The notes below the pieces were generated by a model, which did not search any database, was not told where the DNA came from, and saw only the letters and a list, made by a program, of their open reading frames with translations. From Bacillus sp. OV322 (GTDB lineage: Bacteria > Bacillota > Bacilli > Bacillales > DSM-1321), in contig NZ_FOMA01000004.1 of the NCBI RefSeq assembly GCF_900112495.1, forward strand, positions 186,001-250,000: 64,000 bases of DNA. Direction: 5' to 3'. This document shows, piece by piece, positions 26,528-35,639 of this stretch. The translations under genes were made by a program, and so were the position numbers. Position 1 is the stretch's first letter. Each line of letters starts with the position of its first letter.

Positions 26528-27736
26528 CTATTTTCCTACTTGATTATAGATTTCGAACATTGGAACCATGATGGAAATGACGATGGTTCCTACGATTCCA
26601 GCGAGCACGACAATCATGATGGGCTCAATCAATGATTTTAATTGGTCCGTGCTGTTCTCTACTTCTTTTTCATAAAAGTCGGCTACCTTTGATAGCATGG
26701 CATCAAGCGCACCGGTTTGTTCACCGATGGCGATCATCTGTGTGACAAGGGGCGGAAAGGCCCAGTGATCCCTCATCGGATCTGTTAGAGATTGTCCCCT
26801 TTCAAGCGAATCGCGGGATTTTCGGATCACTCCGCCAATCACTTCGTTTTCCACCACCTGATCCACGATTGTCATGGCCTGAAGAATCGGCACAGAGCTT
26901 GTGAACAGTGAGCTTAGTGTCCTTGTCATCCTGGCCAGCACGGCTTTTTGCATCATCTTGCCGAAGATTGGGACCCTTAAAAAGAAATAATCATAATAAT
27001 ACTTGGTAGTTTTATTTTTCTTAATATAAATGATCAATATAGCCATCAGCACGAAGAATAAAATAATCAGGTACCAGGCCTTCTGCATGAACGCACTGCT
27101 GTTCAGCACAAATTGGGTAATCGGAGGCAGCTGTCCGCCAAAGTCCTTGAACATATCCGCAAATGTCGGCACCACTGATTTTAATAGGAAGATGACAACA
27201 AAAATCGCGATGAATGCCACAACAGTCGGATATGCCATGGCTGACTGGATTTTCTGGCGTGTGCTATGCTGCTTTTCATAATGATCGGCCAGGCGCTCCA
27301 GTGTTTCATCCATGTTTCCTCCTGCTTCCCCTGCCCTCACCATATTGATGAACATGGCCGTGAAGATGTTTTTGTGCTGAGAAGCCGCCTGTGACAGCGG
27401 ATTTCCATCTCTAAGCTCTTGTTCAATGCTTTGCAGAGCCTTTCTTAAATGCTTGCTTTCGGTTTGTGAAGATAAGATATTAGTAGATTCCACTACTGAA
27501 ACCCCTGCACGCAGCAAAGTGGAGAACTGGCGCAGATATATGACGAAATGCTGCAGCTTCACAGGATTTCCAATCGTAATTTCCCTTGTGAGGAAGGTTT
27601 CTGGAACAAGTGTCATCTCAACCACCCTGACTCCGTCATCCTTCAGTTTCTGGATGGCTTCGCGCTTTGACTGGGCTGTGATGATCCCTGATTTCTTGCC
27701 GCTTTTGTCGCGGCCTGTATATTTAAAGCGTGCCAT
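26528..27736 (-). CDS. pilC: Type IV pilus platform protein PilC
   Basis: A 402-residue GspF/PilC-family polytopic protein with two repeated domains. The N-terminal basic part (ARFKYTGRDKSGKKSGIITAQSK), the family motifs IYLRQFSTLLRAGVSVVE and GAGEAGG-like VRAGEAGGNMDETL and the matching AIGEQTGALDAMLSKVADFY near residue 340 are clear. Three membrane helices are near 170-190, 215-240 and 370-395. Couples the PilB and PilT motors to pilin insertion. Abuts pilT by one base. Confidence 0.96.
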   Translation of the reverse strand: MARFKYTGRDKSGKKSGIITAQSKREAIQKLKDDGVRVVEMTLVPETFLTREITIGNPVKLQHFVIYLRQFSTLLRAGVSVVESTNILSSQTESKHLRKALQSIEQELRDGNPLSQAASQHKNIFTAMFINMVRAGEAGGNMDETLERLADHYEKQHSTRQKIQSAMAYPTVVAFIAIFVVIFLLKSVVPTFADMFKDFGGQLPPITQFVLNSSAFMQKAWYLIILFFVLMAILIIYIKKNKTTKYYYDYFFLRVPIFGKMMQKAVLARMTRTLSSLFTSSVPILQAMTIVDQVVENEVIGGVIRKSRDSLERGQSLTDPMRDHWAFPPLVTQMIAIGEQTGALDAMLSKVADFYEKEVENSTDQLKSLIEPIMIVVLAGIVGTIVISIMVPMFEIYNQVGK

Positions 27737-28777
27737 TTACTCCACCTTATCCTGCAAAAATGAAAATGCACTTTCCTTTGAAATAACTCCTGCTGTCAAA
27801 AGCTCTTTGATATCACTATCCAATGTATGCATGCCCTGGGCCCGTGATGTTTGCATGATATTCACAATCTGATGGATTTTTTCGTTTCGAATCAGGTTGG
27901 CTACCGCTGAGTTGTTGACAAGTATTTCCGTTGCTGCTCTCCGTCCCTTTTTGTCCACTGTCGGGAACAGCCTCTGCGATACAATCGACACGAGCACGGA
28001 GGCAAGCTGAATCCTGACCTGCGCCTGCTGTGCAGGCTCGAAGACATCAATGATTCTATCAATCGTTGATGGAGCGCTTGAGGTATGGAGTGTGCCGAAA
28101 ACAAGGTGACCCGTTTCTGCTGCCGTAATGGCCGTATGGATTGTTTCAAGATCCCTCATTTCGCCGACTAATATAACATCCGGATCCTGTCTCAGTGCCG
28201 CCCGCAGCCCATTGGCGAAGTTATTTGTATCAAAGCCGACCTCACGCTGGTCAATGATGCAGTTTTGATGCTTGTGCAAATATTCAATAGGATCTTCTAG
28301 TGTAATGATATGCTTCCTCATTGTATGGTTCATATATTGAATCATGGAGGCAAGCGTTGTTGATTTCCCGCTTCCAGTAGGCCCAGTCACAAGCACAAGC
28401 CCCTGCGGCTTCTCGGTAATCTTTTTTAACGTATCCGGAAGCTTCAGCTCTTCAATGGTCGGAATCCTTGTCGGGACAATCCTGATAGCCATGGCAATAC
28501 AGGAGCGCTGAAAATAGGTGTTAATCCTGAACCTGGAGACACCGGGAATTCCGTAAGAAAAATCCAGCTCCCCTTTTTCCTTTAGCTGTTTCCACATATT
28601 CTCGGGAATGATGGACTTGGCCATTCCTTCCGTATCCTCTGGGCGCAGCTCTTCTTTGCCATACTTCTTTAGCTCGCCATTCAAGCGCATGATGGGCGGC
28701 ACACCGACGGTAATATGGATATCTGAAGCCTTCAATTCAAAGCCGGCTCGAAGCAAATGATCAATCTTTGTATTCAT
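27737..28777 (-). CDS. pilT: Twitching motility retraction ATPase PilT
   Basis: A 346-residue hexameric ATPase. Walker A GPTGSGKSTT is near residue 135, the Asp box is IITLEDPIEYLH, Walker B DPDVILVGEMRD and the His box TGHLVFGTLHT. The C-terminal AIRNLIRE-like segment reads VANLIRNEKIHQIVNIMQT, typical of PilT. It drives pilus retraction; its presence implies dynamic pili, hence twitching, adhesion or DNA uptake. Confidence 0.96.
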   Translation of the reverse strand: MNTKIDHLLRAGFELKASDIHITVGVPPIMRLNGELKKYGKEELRPEDTEGMAKSIIPENMWKQLKEKGELDFSYGIPGVSRFRINTYFQRSCIAMAIRIVPTRIPTIEELKLPDTLKKITEKPQGLVLVTGPTGSGKSTTLASMIQYMNHTMRKHIITLEDPIEYLHKHQNCIIDQREVGFDTNNFANGLRAALRQDPDVILVGEMRDLETIHTAITAAETGHLVFGTLHTSSAPSTIDRIIDVFEPAQQAQVRIQLASVLVSIVSQRLFPTVDKKGRRAATEILVNNSAVANLIRNEKIHQIVNIMQTSRAQGMHTLDSDIKELLTAGVISKESAFSFLQDKVE

Positions 28778-28786
28778 CGGGCACCT

Positions 28787-30448
28787 CTATTCCAATGTGG
28801 CAACACGCAAAACTTCCTCTGTTGTCGTAAGGCCCTGTTTGACCTTGAGCAATCCATCATCAATCAGGAAGATCATTTTATTTTTTACGGCAAGCTCCCG
28901 AAGCCTTGTGAAGGATTCACCGTTCATGATTACCCTTCTCATTTCGTCATTGATGACCAGAACCTCATGAAGCGCAATCCTGCCTTTATATCCAGTCATA
29001 TTGCAGGAAGAACAGCCGGAACCTCGTGTGATTTGCTCGATTTTCAAGCCGCGCTTAGCGAATATCTCCACTTCGCGTTTTGACGCAGGAACACTTTTCC
29101 CGCAGTCTCTGCATACCCTTCGCACCAAACGCTGTGACACGATGCCGCTTAGTGAGGATGCGACCAGAAAAGGCTCCACACCCATATCTGCAAGTCTCGT
29201 AATCGTGCTCAGTGAATCATTGGTATGGATCGTGCTCAGTACAAGGTGGCCTGTCAATGAAGCCCGTATCGCGACTTCCACCGTGTCTTTATCACGGATT
29301 TCCCCGACCATGATGATGTTGGGATCCTGCCGGAGAATGGACCGGAGACCTGCAGAAAACGTCATGCCTACGTTTGTATTCACCTGTATCTGATTAATTC
29401 CTTCAAGCTGGTACTCTACAGGATCCTCGATGGTAATGATGTTCACTTCTTCGGTGTTCAGCTTGTTCAGAGCTGCATACAAGGTGGAGGATTTACCTGA
29501 TCCGGTAGGGCCTGTAATTAGCACGATTCCATTCGGCTGACTTATCATTCCTTCGAAACGCTGCAGATTCAGTCTGTTGAATCCGAGCTTTCCGATATCG
29601 TTTAATGAGCTTCCAAGATCCAGGATTCGAAGAACCATTTTTTCTCCATAAACGGTTGGAAGAGATGATACGCGCAAATCAATCGGATGAAACTCTAAAT
29701 TGATTTTAATCCGCCCGTCCTGGGGAACGCGGTGTTCTGTAATATCCAGATTGGCCATGATCTTTATCCTGGCAATCAGCACATTTTGCATATTCTTCGG
29801 CAGTACTCTTTCTGTCCGCAGAACTCCGTCCACACGGTAACGGACTATCATTTTTGTTTCCTGCGGATCAATATGGATGTCACTTGCCTTCTGGGTGACA
29901 GCATTGGATAAAATCTGGTTAACAAGACGGACAACAGGAGAATCCTGTTCAGTTGTCTGCTCTTCCTCGCCGCTGTCTGAAGCGGTCAAGTCACCCATAA
30001 ATTCTTCAAGGCCTTCGTCGCGGTCATAATATTTGGCTATTGTGCGCTGGATTTCATCTTTTGTCGCAATGGCCGTTTCGATTTGAAAGCCAGTGGACAG
30101 CCTGATGTCATCAATTGCATAAAAATCCATAGGATCTGCCATCGCAACAAACAGCTTATCCGCTTCACGCTTTAAGGGAATCAGCAGATTTCTTTTTGCA
30201 GTCTCCTTTGTAATCAGAGTGAACAGCTTGGTATCAAATGGATAGCGGTATAAACTGACATGCGGAATGCCAAGCTGGAATTCGAGAACCTCAATCAGCT
30301 GCTGCTCTGTTATAAACCCTTTTTGAAGAAGAACATCACCAAGACGCTGGCCTTTTGCTTTATCTTTTAATGCCGACTGAAGCTGTTCCTCTGTGATGAG
30401 TCCTGCTTCAGCCAATAGATCTCCAAGGCGCTTTCGGGTTTGTGTCAT
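28787..30448 (-). CDS. pilB: Pilus extension ATPase PilB with tandem MshEN motifs
   Basis: A 553-residue GspE/PilB-family ATPase. The N-terminus (about 7-56) has two tandem copies of the MshEN pattern RLGxxLxxxGxIxxxQL: RLGDLLAEAGLITEEQL and RLGDVLLQKGFITEQQL, known to bind cyclic di-GMP in MshE-type ATPases. Walker A GPTGSGKSST (about 310), Asp box, Walker B and His box are intact, and the C-terminal zinc tetracysteine (CRDCG...CSSC) is present. The ATG overlaps the VanW-like stop by 4 bp. Drives pilus assembly. Confidence 0.96.
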   Translation of the reverse strand: MTQTRKRLGDLLAEAGLITEEQLQSALKDKAKGQRLGDVLLQKGFITEQQLIEVLEFQLGIPHVSLYRYPFDTKLFTLITKETAKRNLLIPLKREADKLFVAMADPMDFYAIDDIRLSTGFQIETAIATKDEIQRTIAKYYDRDEGLEEFMGDLTASDSGEEEQTTEQDSPVVRLVNQILSNAVTQKASDIHIDPQETKMIVRYRVDGVLRTERVLPKNMQNVLIARIKIMANLDITEHRVPQDGRIKINLEFHPIDLRVSSLPTVYGEKMVLRILDLGSSLNDIGKLGFNRLNLQRFEGMISQPNGIVLITGPTGSGKSSTLYAALNKLNTEEVNIITIEDPVEYQLEGINQIQVNTNVGMTFSAGLRSILRQDPNIIMVGEIRDKDTVEVAIRASLTGHLVLSTIHTNDSLSTITRLADMGVEPFLVASSLSGIVSQRLVRRVCRDCGKSVPASKREVEIFAKRGLKIEQITRGSGCSSCNMTGYKGRIALHEVLVINDEMRRVIMNGESFTRLRELAVKNKMIFLIDDGLLKVKQGLTTTEEVLRVATLE

Positions 30449-31950
30449 TTTTCTTCCCCGCTTTTTTCAGAATCACTATTAAAGACATCTTCTTTTTTTC
30501 TCTCAGAATCCGAACTGCTGTCTGGAGGCGTTTTAGAGCTTGCTCCAGATCCTTGTGGCAAGCCACTTTTCCAGTTGTTTTTATTTATTCCCATAGGGGG
30601 AATACCGGGATTCCAGGGATTCTGATTAGAAGAATCTGCTGGCGGAACACCATCCGTGCCCGTTTGAGGCACTGTATTTGGATCAGAGGGAACCATATTC
30701 GGATCTGCTGGCGGGACGGTATTTGGATCTGCCGCAGGAATTGTTCCATCACCCGCTGCAGGTACTGTAGTCCCCCCATCCGCAGGGATCACTGCCGGCT
30801 CAGCAAGGGCTGATACCTCCACCCTTTGTACAGGCGGATAAAAATCATCCGAGATTTGCTCGGTTTTTACAAGCTTGCCTGTTTCATTGAATATCTTCCT
30901 GACAACTTTCACTTCCAGGCCGTCCTTGCCCTGTTCTTTCACTGTTCTCTCGCCTGTAGACAGAAGGGCGCTGAATTGCTGTACGGTGCTTGGAGGGTAT
31001 TTCTTTTTATCGGTTTCCAGGATGGAGTACTTGTTCAAAAATGCCTGCCCTTTTAATGTAACGATTAATGTATGATTTTTAATCAAAAAAAAGAGCGAGT
31101 AAGCTGTGTCATTCATGTTGGCCACGACTAAATCCATGTCATTTCCGTTATCTGCTCTTGCTTCATATCCGAGTCTTGCATATGAAGGCAGTTCTCTGCT
31201 GATATTGCGTTCAACAACGGCGAAGTTCGTCGGAAGAATAGCACGGTAAATTCCAGAAGCCACTCTGCTAAGCGCATCGCTGCTCAACTTCTCAGCTTTG
31301 GCATTCTTCAATGTGTTTAAAAGAGAAAATTGACTCTGGCCCTGTATTTCTGTTTTGCCAAGCCTTTTGACGATTTCTTTCAGCTCTTTTTCATCTTTTC
31401 CAGCCTTAATCTCCGCTTTTGTGATGACTTCATGCTCCTTTGAAGACCCTGAAACATAGTTTTCAAGATGAAAGGTATATGTTCCGCCCTCAAGCATAGC
31501 AGCACTGACTAAAAGATCCTGTGTAAGCTTGTCAAAGTCCAGCTTCTGGGAAGACAGGCTGATCGATGTGTCATATACGGCATCTTCGAGCTTGTTTTGA
31601 TCTAGTTTCACAGCTGCAAGATTTTTCTGGCCGGACTTTAAACGGCCTATCGTTTCCTCATTTTGAAATTGAAAAATCGAGTTATCGATCTTCATATTTT
31701 TTTCTTTATAGGTAAAAGTAACACGGTTTTCACTTGTCCATTTCTTAACTGCCTGCTCAAGCTGAAGTGCGGCTTGCTGTGATGTTTTTTCAGAAACATT
31801 TAAACTGCCGATCTTTGTCCCCTGTTCCCATACATCTCCCTGATGCACAAAACGGTCAAACGCAAATGCGGCAAAATGGGAGAAACTGAAAATGTAGGCT
31901 GTTGATAAAATCAGCGTAAGAAATATTTTCATCATGGGCTGGTTTTTCAC
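30445..31950 (-). CDS. VanW-like secreted protein with proline-rich tail
   Basis: A 501-residue exported protein; the GTG at 31950 is chosen because AAAGGAGGGG stands seven bases before it. An N-terminal signal/anchor helix (MKIFLTLILSTAYIFSFSHFA) is followed by an alpha-beta region. A VanW-type domain comes next (about 240-340, AILPTNFAVVERNISRELPSY to LDLVVANMND-like strands) and then a G5-like stretch (about 350-405). The tail (about 405-500) is rich in Pro, Asp and Ser with repeated DPNTVP units and has no LPXTG sorting signal. Translationally coupled to pilB. The function is unknown; VanW proteins recur in Gram-positive pilus loci, so a wall-spanning pilus role is plausible. Confidence 0.72.
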   Translation of the reverse strand: MKNQPMMKIFLTLILSTAYIFSFSHFAAFAFDRFVHQGDVWEQGTKIGSLNVSEKTSQQAALQLEQAVKKWTSENRVTFTYKEKNMKIDNSIFQFQNEETIGRLKSGQKNLAAVKLDQNKLEDAVYDTSISLSSQKLDFDKLTQDLLVSAAMLEGGTYTFHLENYVSGSSKEHEVITKAEIKAGKDEKELKEIVKRLGKTEIQGQSQFSLLNTLKNAKAEKLSSDALSRVASGIYRAILPTNFAVVERNISRELPSYARLGYEARADNGNDMDLVVANMNDTAYSLFFLIKNHTLIVTLKGQAFLNKYSILETDKKKYPPSTVQQFSALLSTGERTVKEQGKDGLEVKVVRKIFNETGKLVKTEQISDDFYPPVQRVEVSALAEPAVIPADGGTTVPAAGDGTIPAADPNTVPPADPNMVPSDPNTVPQTGTDGVPPADSSNQNPWNPGIPPMGINKNNWKSGLPQGSGASSKTPPDSSSDSERKKEDVFNSDSEKSGEEK

Positions 31951-31969
31951 CTTATGCCCCTCCTTTACC

Positions 31970-32689
31970 TCACGCTCCAACATTCATCGAGAGTCCCACA
32001 AGGACACCCGGCCCTTCCTGCTGTGCTCTTTTAATATCTTCCTCTGTCAGGACTGAACCCTCTGTGAATAACACATTTCCTGCTTTATCGAGGATATCCT
32101 TCTGCAGCACTTTTCCCTGCAGAAGTTCGATTTGCTTTTCTCTCAGCTCATGGCTGATGGTCCCAGATTCATCACTTTCCTCTTCCGGATGGATCAGATG
32201 CAATGGATTTGTCAGAAAATGTGAAGCTGCATCTTCTGTCACTATCAAAATGTCCTTTCCAAATGTCAGAACTGTTTCTGATGGCAAAACAAATTCGTTT
32301 TCTTTCTGTTTCATCAGCATTCCGATAACCATTCCATTTTCTTCGTCTGTAAAGAATTCATTAACCGCTCCCAATAGCTCGCCTTTTCGTGTCATCACCT
32401 TTGCATCAGTGATTTTAATTTTTTTATTCACAAGCTGATTCGCAATCGGTATTTCATTCAAGTCAATAACAGAGCGCTCGCTTTCCACTGTCACTGCATA
32501 TTCCCCAATGCCTATAACCTTCTTGAACGGAATTGCTTTGACGCTTACCTGCCATTCCTCATGTTCAATTGTCAGGAAATCAACAGAACCCTTCTCCGGA
32601 TTAATAACAAGAGATTTAACTGTTCCAATTTCCTGTCCTTCTTTAATGCTGATGATAGGAAGTCCTAATATTTGTGCACTGGTTCTCAT
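31970..32689 (-). CDS. PRC-barrel domain protein in the pilus locus
   Basis: A protein of about 239 residues; the ATG at 32689 is preferred over the GTG three codons earlier because AAGGTG lies at good spacing. Two PRC-barrel-like beta domains are visible: residues 8-80 (LGLPIISIKEGQEIGTVKSL) and about 90-160 (DAKVMTRKGELLGAVNEFF). The third part (about 195-235) is GKVLQKDILDKAGNVLFTEG. No membrane helix is seen, so it is probably cytosolic. PRC barrels bind partners in many unrelated systems. It lies between the acidic membrane protein and the VanW-like gene, so a link to pilus assembly is inferred. Confidence 0.7.
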   Translation of the reverse strand: MRTSAQILGLPIISIKEGQEIGTVKSLVINPEKGSVDFLTIEHEEWQVSVKAIPFKKVIGIGEYAVTVESERSVIDLNEIPIANQLVNKKIKITDAKVMTRKGELLGAVNEFFTDEENGMVIGMLMKQKENEFVLPSETVLTFGKDILIVTEDAASHFLTNPLHLIHPEEESDESGTISHELREKQIELLQGKVLQKDILDKAGNVLFTEGSVLTEEDIKRAQQEGPGVLVGLSMNVGA

Positions 32690-32723
32690 AGCCTTCACCT
32701 TACCTAATCTTCTTAGTTTGATA

Positions 32724-34538
32724 TTATGCCTTGCAGTATCTATCCATTAAAAATTGCAGTTCTTCTTTGATGATGGAATGCTTTTCAAACTTTCTCTGTA
32801 ATTCTATAATTTCATGTCTCAGCCTGTCCCAATCGCCTTTTTGGATATAGTGATTCACCAAAATGCTTGCGAACGTGTAATATTCAAGATCAGGAAGATC
32901 CGGGTTCAGGTGGCTTTTTACTAACTCTTCAAACTGGCTGCTGCTGTATGTGCTTCTCGCAAGTTCAATTTGATCTATCAGTGTTTGAAATATTTGCTGC
33001 TGAAGCTGTGTTGCAATGACATTTTCTTTTTGTACTTCTATATAAGAAGGTGTGATGTTGGAATTTACTGTCTCTTCCTCATCTGTATGGATGTAAATCG
33101 AATTATCTTCAGGCTCTTCGTTCATATCTGCCATTTCTTCAATGTGCGCAATTTCTTCTCTGACTTTTTTCACCGAATCTTCCCAGTGTGATAATTCTGC
33201 CTCTTCTGCAGTCTCAGAAATTGTTTCATTAGAATCAGGTAATTGTTTTTGTAAGTTATGCTCTTCAGTACTTTCTTCAAAGGAAATAAACTCTTCATCC
33301 GCATTCGTAACATAATCGCTTTCTATAACTATCTCAGAAGATTGGGATTCTTCTTCCAGCTCGTTAAGCTCTTCTAATTCTGGAAGTTGATTGTCTTCAA
33401 GCGGAACTTCAATCTCTAACGTTTCAGAATTCAATTCACTGTTGCTGTAAATATCGGCATCTTCTATCTCTTCATCCATAGGAACAATGACATATTCTTC
33501 ACTTTCTAAAAGCTCAAGCCAATCATTTGCTGCGGTCTCAGCTTCTTCTTTTTCATGGTCATCCTTTGGAGATTCATCCCATCCGGAAATCTCTAACTCT
33601 TCTATACTTTCTCCCGGATTTTCGAGCAATAATTCATATTCCTCTGGAGATAGTCCTTTTACATTTTCCGCTTTTTCCAGAGAAATAGATTCCACTGAGT
33701 CCCCGTCTTGGAGCATCATTTCTATTTCGCTTAAATTCACGGCTGTTTCGGGTTCCATCACTTCTTCTGGTTCTGTTTTTTCCAGAGAAATAGTTTCCTC
33801 AGAGTCTCCGTCTTGAAGCATCATTTCTATTTCGCTTAAATTCACGGCTGTTTCGGGTTCTATCACTTCTTCTGGTTCTGCTTTTTCCAGAGAAATAGTT
33901 TCCTCAGAGTCTCCGTCTTGAAGCATCACTTCTATTTCGCTTAAATTCACGGCTGTTTCGGGTTCCTCGACTTCTTCTTTTACCTCGAGGTCATCCCATA
34001 AAAGCTCTCTTTGCTCGGAAAAAGAAGAATCCTCTTCAATTTCTGCTAGTTCTTTTTCTTCTATGCCTTCAGCTGAATCTATATCGTTGGCAGCTGCATA
34101 TTGCTGTTCCACAAGAAGCTCTTCCGGTAATTCTGGACGATCCTGCTCCTGGACTTTTTCCTGAGTGTCCATTTCCGGATCTTTATCCCTAAATGCAGGT
34201 TTTTCACTTTCAATCACAAAAACATCGTTCATTTTGGTGATAGCACTTTTCGGCTCCCCTTCAGCATAGTAATAATCGTCATCTGCATCGTCTGCCGCAG
34301 TCAAAAAACGGTCAGACCTCTTACCGATCATATAAATCACACACAGAAACAAAAGCAAGGATATCAGCAAGCTCTCCCATAGCGGAAAGACCGACGTTGC
34401 AGCAAGCCCGACAAGCGAAATAAAAAGTGCTGAAACTGTTACGGTGGCTTTTCCCTTCCAGTTAATTCCGATAGGCAGGAAAATGATTACTGGAATCAGC
34501 AGAATAAGAGACAAAAGCGCAAACGCTATATTCTCCAA
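32724..34538 (-). CDS. Membrane protein with long acidic repeat domain
   Basis: A 604-residue protein with three hydrophobic helices in the first 90 residues (ALLSLILLIPVIIFLPIG, VSALFISLVGLAATSVF, LLISLLLFLCVIYMIG). A very acidic region of about 400 residues then dominates, with three near-identical 35-residue units (EPETAVNLSEIEMMLQDGDS). The C-terminal ~110 residues look like an all-helical domain (QLQQQIFQTLIDQIELARS, VNHYIQKGDWDRLRHEI). I do not recognise a family. It is the first gene of the pilus run and diverges from the pilin-like operon at 34709. Perhaps a membrane scaffold. Confidence 0.75.
   Translation of the reverse strand: MENIAFALLSLILLIPVIIFLPIGINWKGKATVTVSALFISLVGLAATSVFPLWESLLISLLLFLCVIYMIGKRSDRFLTAADDADDDYYYAEGEPKSAITKMNDVFVIESEKPAFRDKDPEMDTQEKVQEQDRPELPEELLVEQQYAAANDIDSAEGIEEKELAEIEEDSSFSEQRELLWDDLEVKEEVEEPETAVNLSEIEVMLQDGDSEETISLEKAEPEEVIEPETAVNLSEIEMMLQDGDSEETISLEKTEPEEVMEPETAVNLSEIEMMLQDGDSVESISLEKAENVKGLSPEEYELLLENPGESIEELEISGWDESPKDDHEKEEAETAANDWLELLESEEYVIVPMDEEIEDADIYSNSELNSETLEIEVPLEDNQLPELEELNELEEESQSSEIVIESDYVTNADEEFISFEESTEEHNLQKQLPDSNETISETAEEAELSHWEDSVKKVREEIAHIEEMADMNEEPEDNSIYIHTDEEETVNSNITPSYIEVQKENVIATQLQQQIFQTLIDQIELARSTYSSSQFEELVKSHLNPDLPDLEYYTFASILVNHYIQKGDWDRLRHEIIELQRKFEKHSIIKEELQFLMDRYCKA
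33670..33975. repeat. Three 105-bp tandem repeats within the acidic membrane protein gene
   Basis: The block TCTATTTCGCTTAAATTCAC recurs at 105-bp spacing near 33721, 33826 and 33931, encoding three 35-residue units. The copies are almost identical, indicating recent expansion. Confidence 0.85.
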
Positions 34539-34708
34539 TTCTTCACCCCTTTTCGATAGATTTCTCTATATTTTTCATATTTACACAATTATATCTATTT
34601 TTTCTAAAATCAACTATAAAGTATTGTATAATAAATATAGGTATTTTGAAAGATTTCTCATGTCGAAAAAATGTCAATTTATCTAATACTTTTGAAATAG
34701 GTGTCGAA
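34539..34708. promoter_or_regulatory. Divergent promoter region of the pilus locus
   Basis: 170 very AT-rich bases separate the acidic membrane protein gene (minus) and the pilin-like operon (plus). Both outward promoters must lie here, and a shared control site is likely, but I cannot assign individual boxes. Confidence 0.4.
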
Positions 34709-35173
34709 ATGAAAACGAAGCGAATTTTAGCGAATGATGGATTCACACTCATTGAACTCCTTGTTTCCCTAGTAATAATCAGCATTTTTTTGTTTACCAT
34801 GGGCTCAGTTTTATCAAACAGCTTCAATTTCTCCAGCTCATCCGACAAAAAATTCGATTCTATTTATATAGGTAAAAATACCCTGCAATATTACCAGGAC
34901 CAAAACTTCCCGGATATTAAGAACAAGGTTAGCACAAAAGAAACGGTTAATTTCACAAACATCATTCCTTCTTTAACGGAATCAGAAAAGGCAGATCTAA
35001 AAAACTACAATATTTATGCAGAATTCACAAAATACATAGACAACCCGGCTGATAGTACGGATAATAGCCTGCCAACTAAGCTCATTCTTATTAAAATTAC
35101 TGTCGTTTCTCTGGAAAAAAAGCAAAAATCACAAACCTTCGAGGGGTATATAAAAGATGAAACAACACAATGA
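34709..35173 (+). CDS. Type IV prepilin-like minor pilin (PilV/W type)
   Basis: A 154-residue protein from the ATG at 34709 (AGGTG site upstream). The leader MKTKRILANDG is followed by FTLIELLVSLVIISIFLFTM with Glu5, so it should be cut by the prepilin peptidase. The globular domain is acidic and Asn/Lys-rich. Overlaps the next gene by 17 bp. The gene is clearly more AT-rich than the flanking core genes. Likely a minor pilin or priming subunit. Confidence 0.82.
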   Translation: MKTKRILANDGFTLIELLVSLVIISIFLFTMGSVLSNSFNFSSSSDKKFDSIYIGKNTLQYYQDQNFPDIKNKVSTKETVNFTNIIPSLTESEKADLKNYNIYAEFTKYIDNPADSTDNSLPTKLILIKITVVSLEKKQKSQTFEGYIKDETTQ

Positions 35174-35639
35174 GGAAGGTCTTACCTTAATAGAAGTTTT
35201 GGTATCAACCGTCATTTTCTTGATCATCTCTTCTATGCTATATACCGTTTTTTTAACCACCATCTCTCAATCTAAAAAAGTTGCAGTCTCACATACATTA
35301 AGAAATGAGCTATCGGTTGTAACACAGAAGATGGATTTGGCTATGGAAAATATTGATTCAGTCACATTAGTCAGCCAAAATACAAACGGGGACTTTACTC
35401 TTCAATTGAATGATAAAGACCTAGGCATTAACGATCCTAAAGTCCTACTTGAAAAAAAGAGTGATGATTTATTTATTAATGGAATGAAAATTAATAGCGA
35501 TGACACCACCTTAAAGGAAACTTCATTTGAATTAACTAATAATCTGAGACTTCATTTCATTCTTTCTAACAAAGTCCTATCAAAAGGCGAAAAAAGCATC
35601 GACATTGAAACCATTTACCGACTGGCAGGTGATAAGTGA
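35157..35639 (+). CDS. Type IV prepilin-like minor pilin
   Basis: A 160-residue protein with a short leader (MKQHNEEG) and LTLIEVLVSTVIFLIISSML, carrying Glu5. It resembles PilW/ComGF-type minor pilins in position and size (second in a run of pilin-like genes). Its start overlaps the preceding gene, and its stop overlaps the next ATG (TGATG), so the three are translated together. Confidence 0.82.
   Translation: MKQHNEEGLTLIEVLVSTVIFLIISSMLYTVFLTTISQSKKVAVSHTLRNELSVVTQKMDLAMENIDSVTLVSQNTNGDFTLQLNDKDLGINDPKVLLEKKSDDLFINGMKINSDDTTLKETSFELTNNLRLHFILSNKVLSKGEKSIDIETIYRLAGDK

Noticed and set aside
30442-30813. Plus-strand ORF opposite the VanW-like tail
   Set aside because: Product is an Arg/Ile/Cys-rich mirror of the DPNTVP repeats; the minus-strand gene is coupled to pilB.
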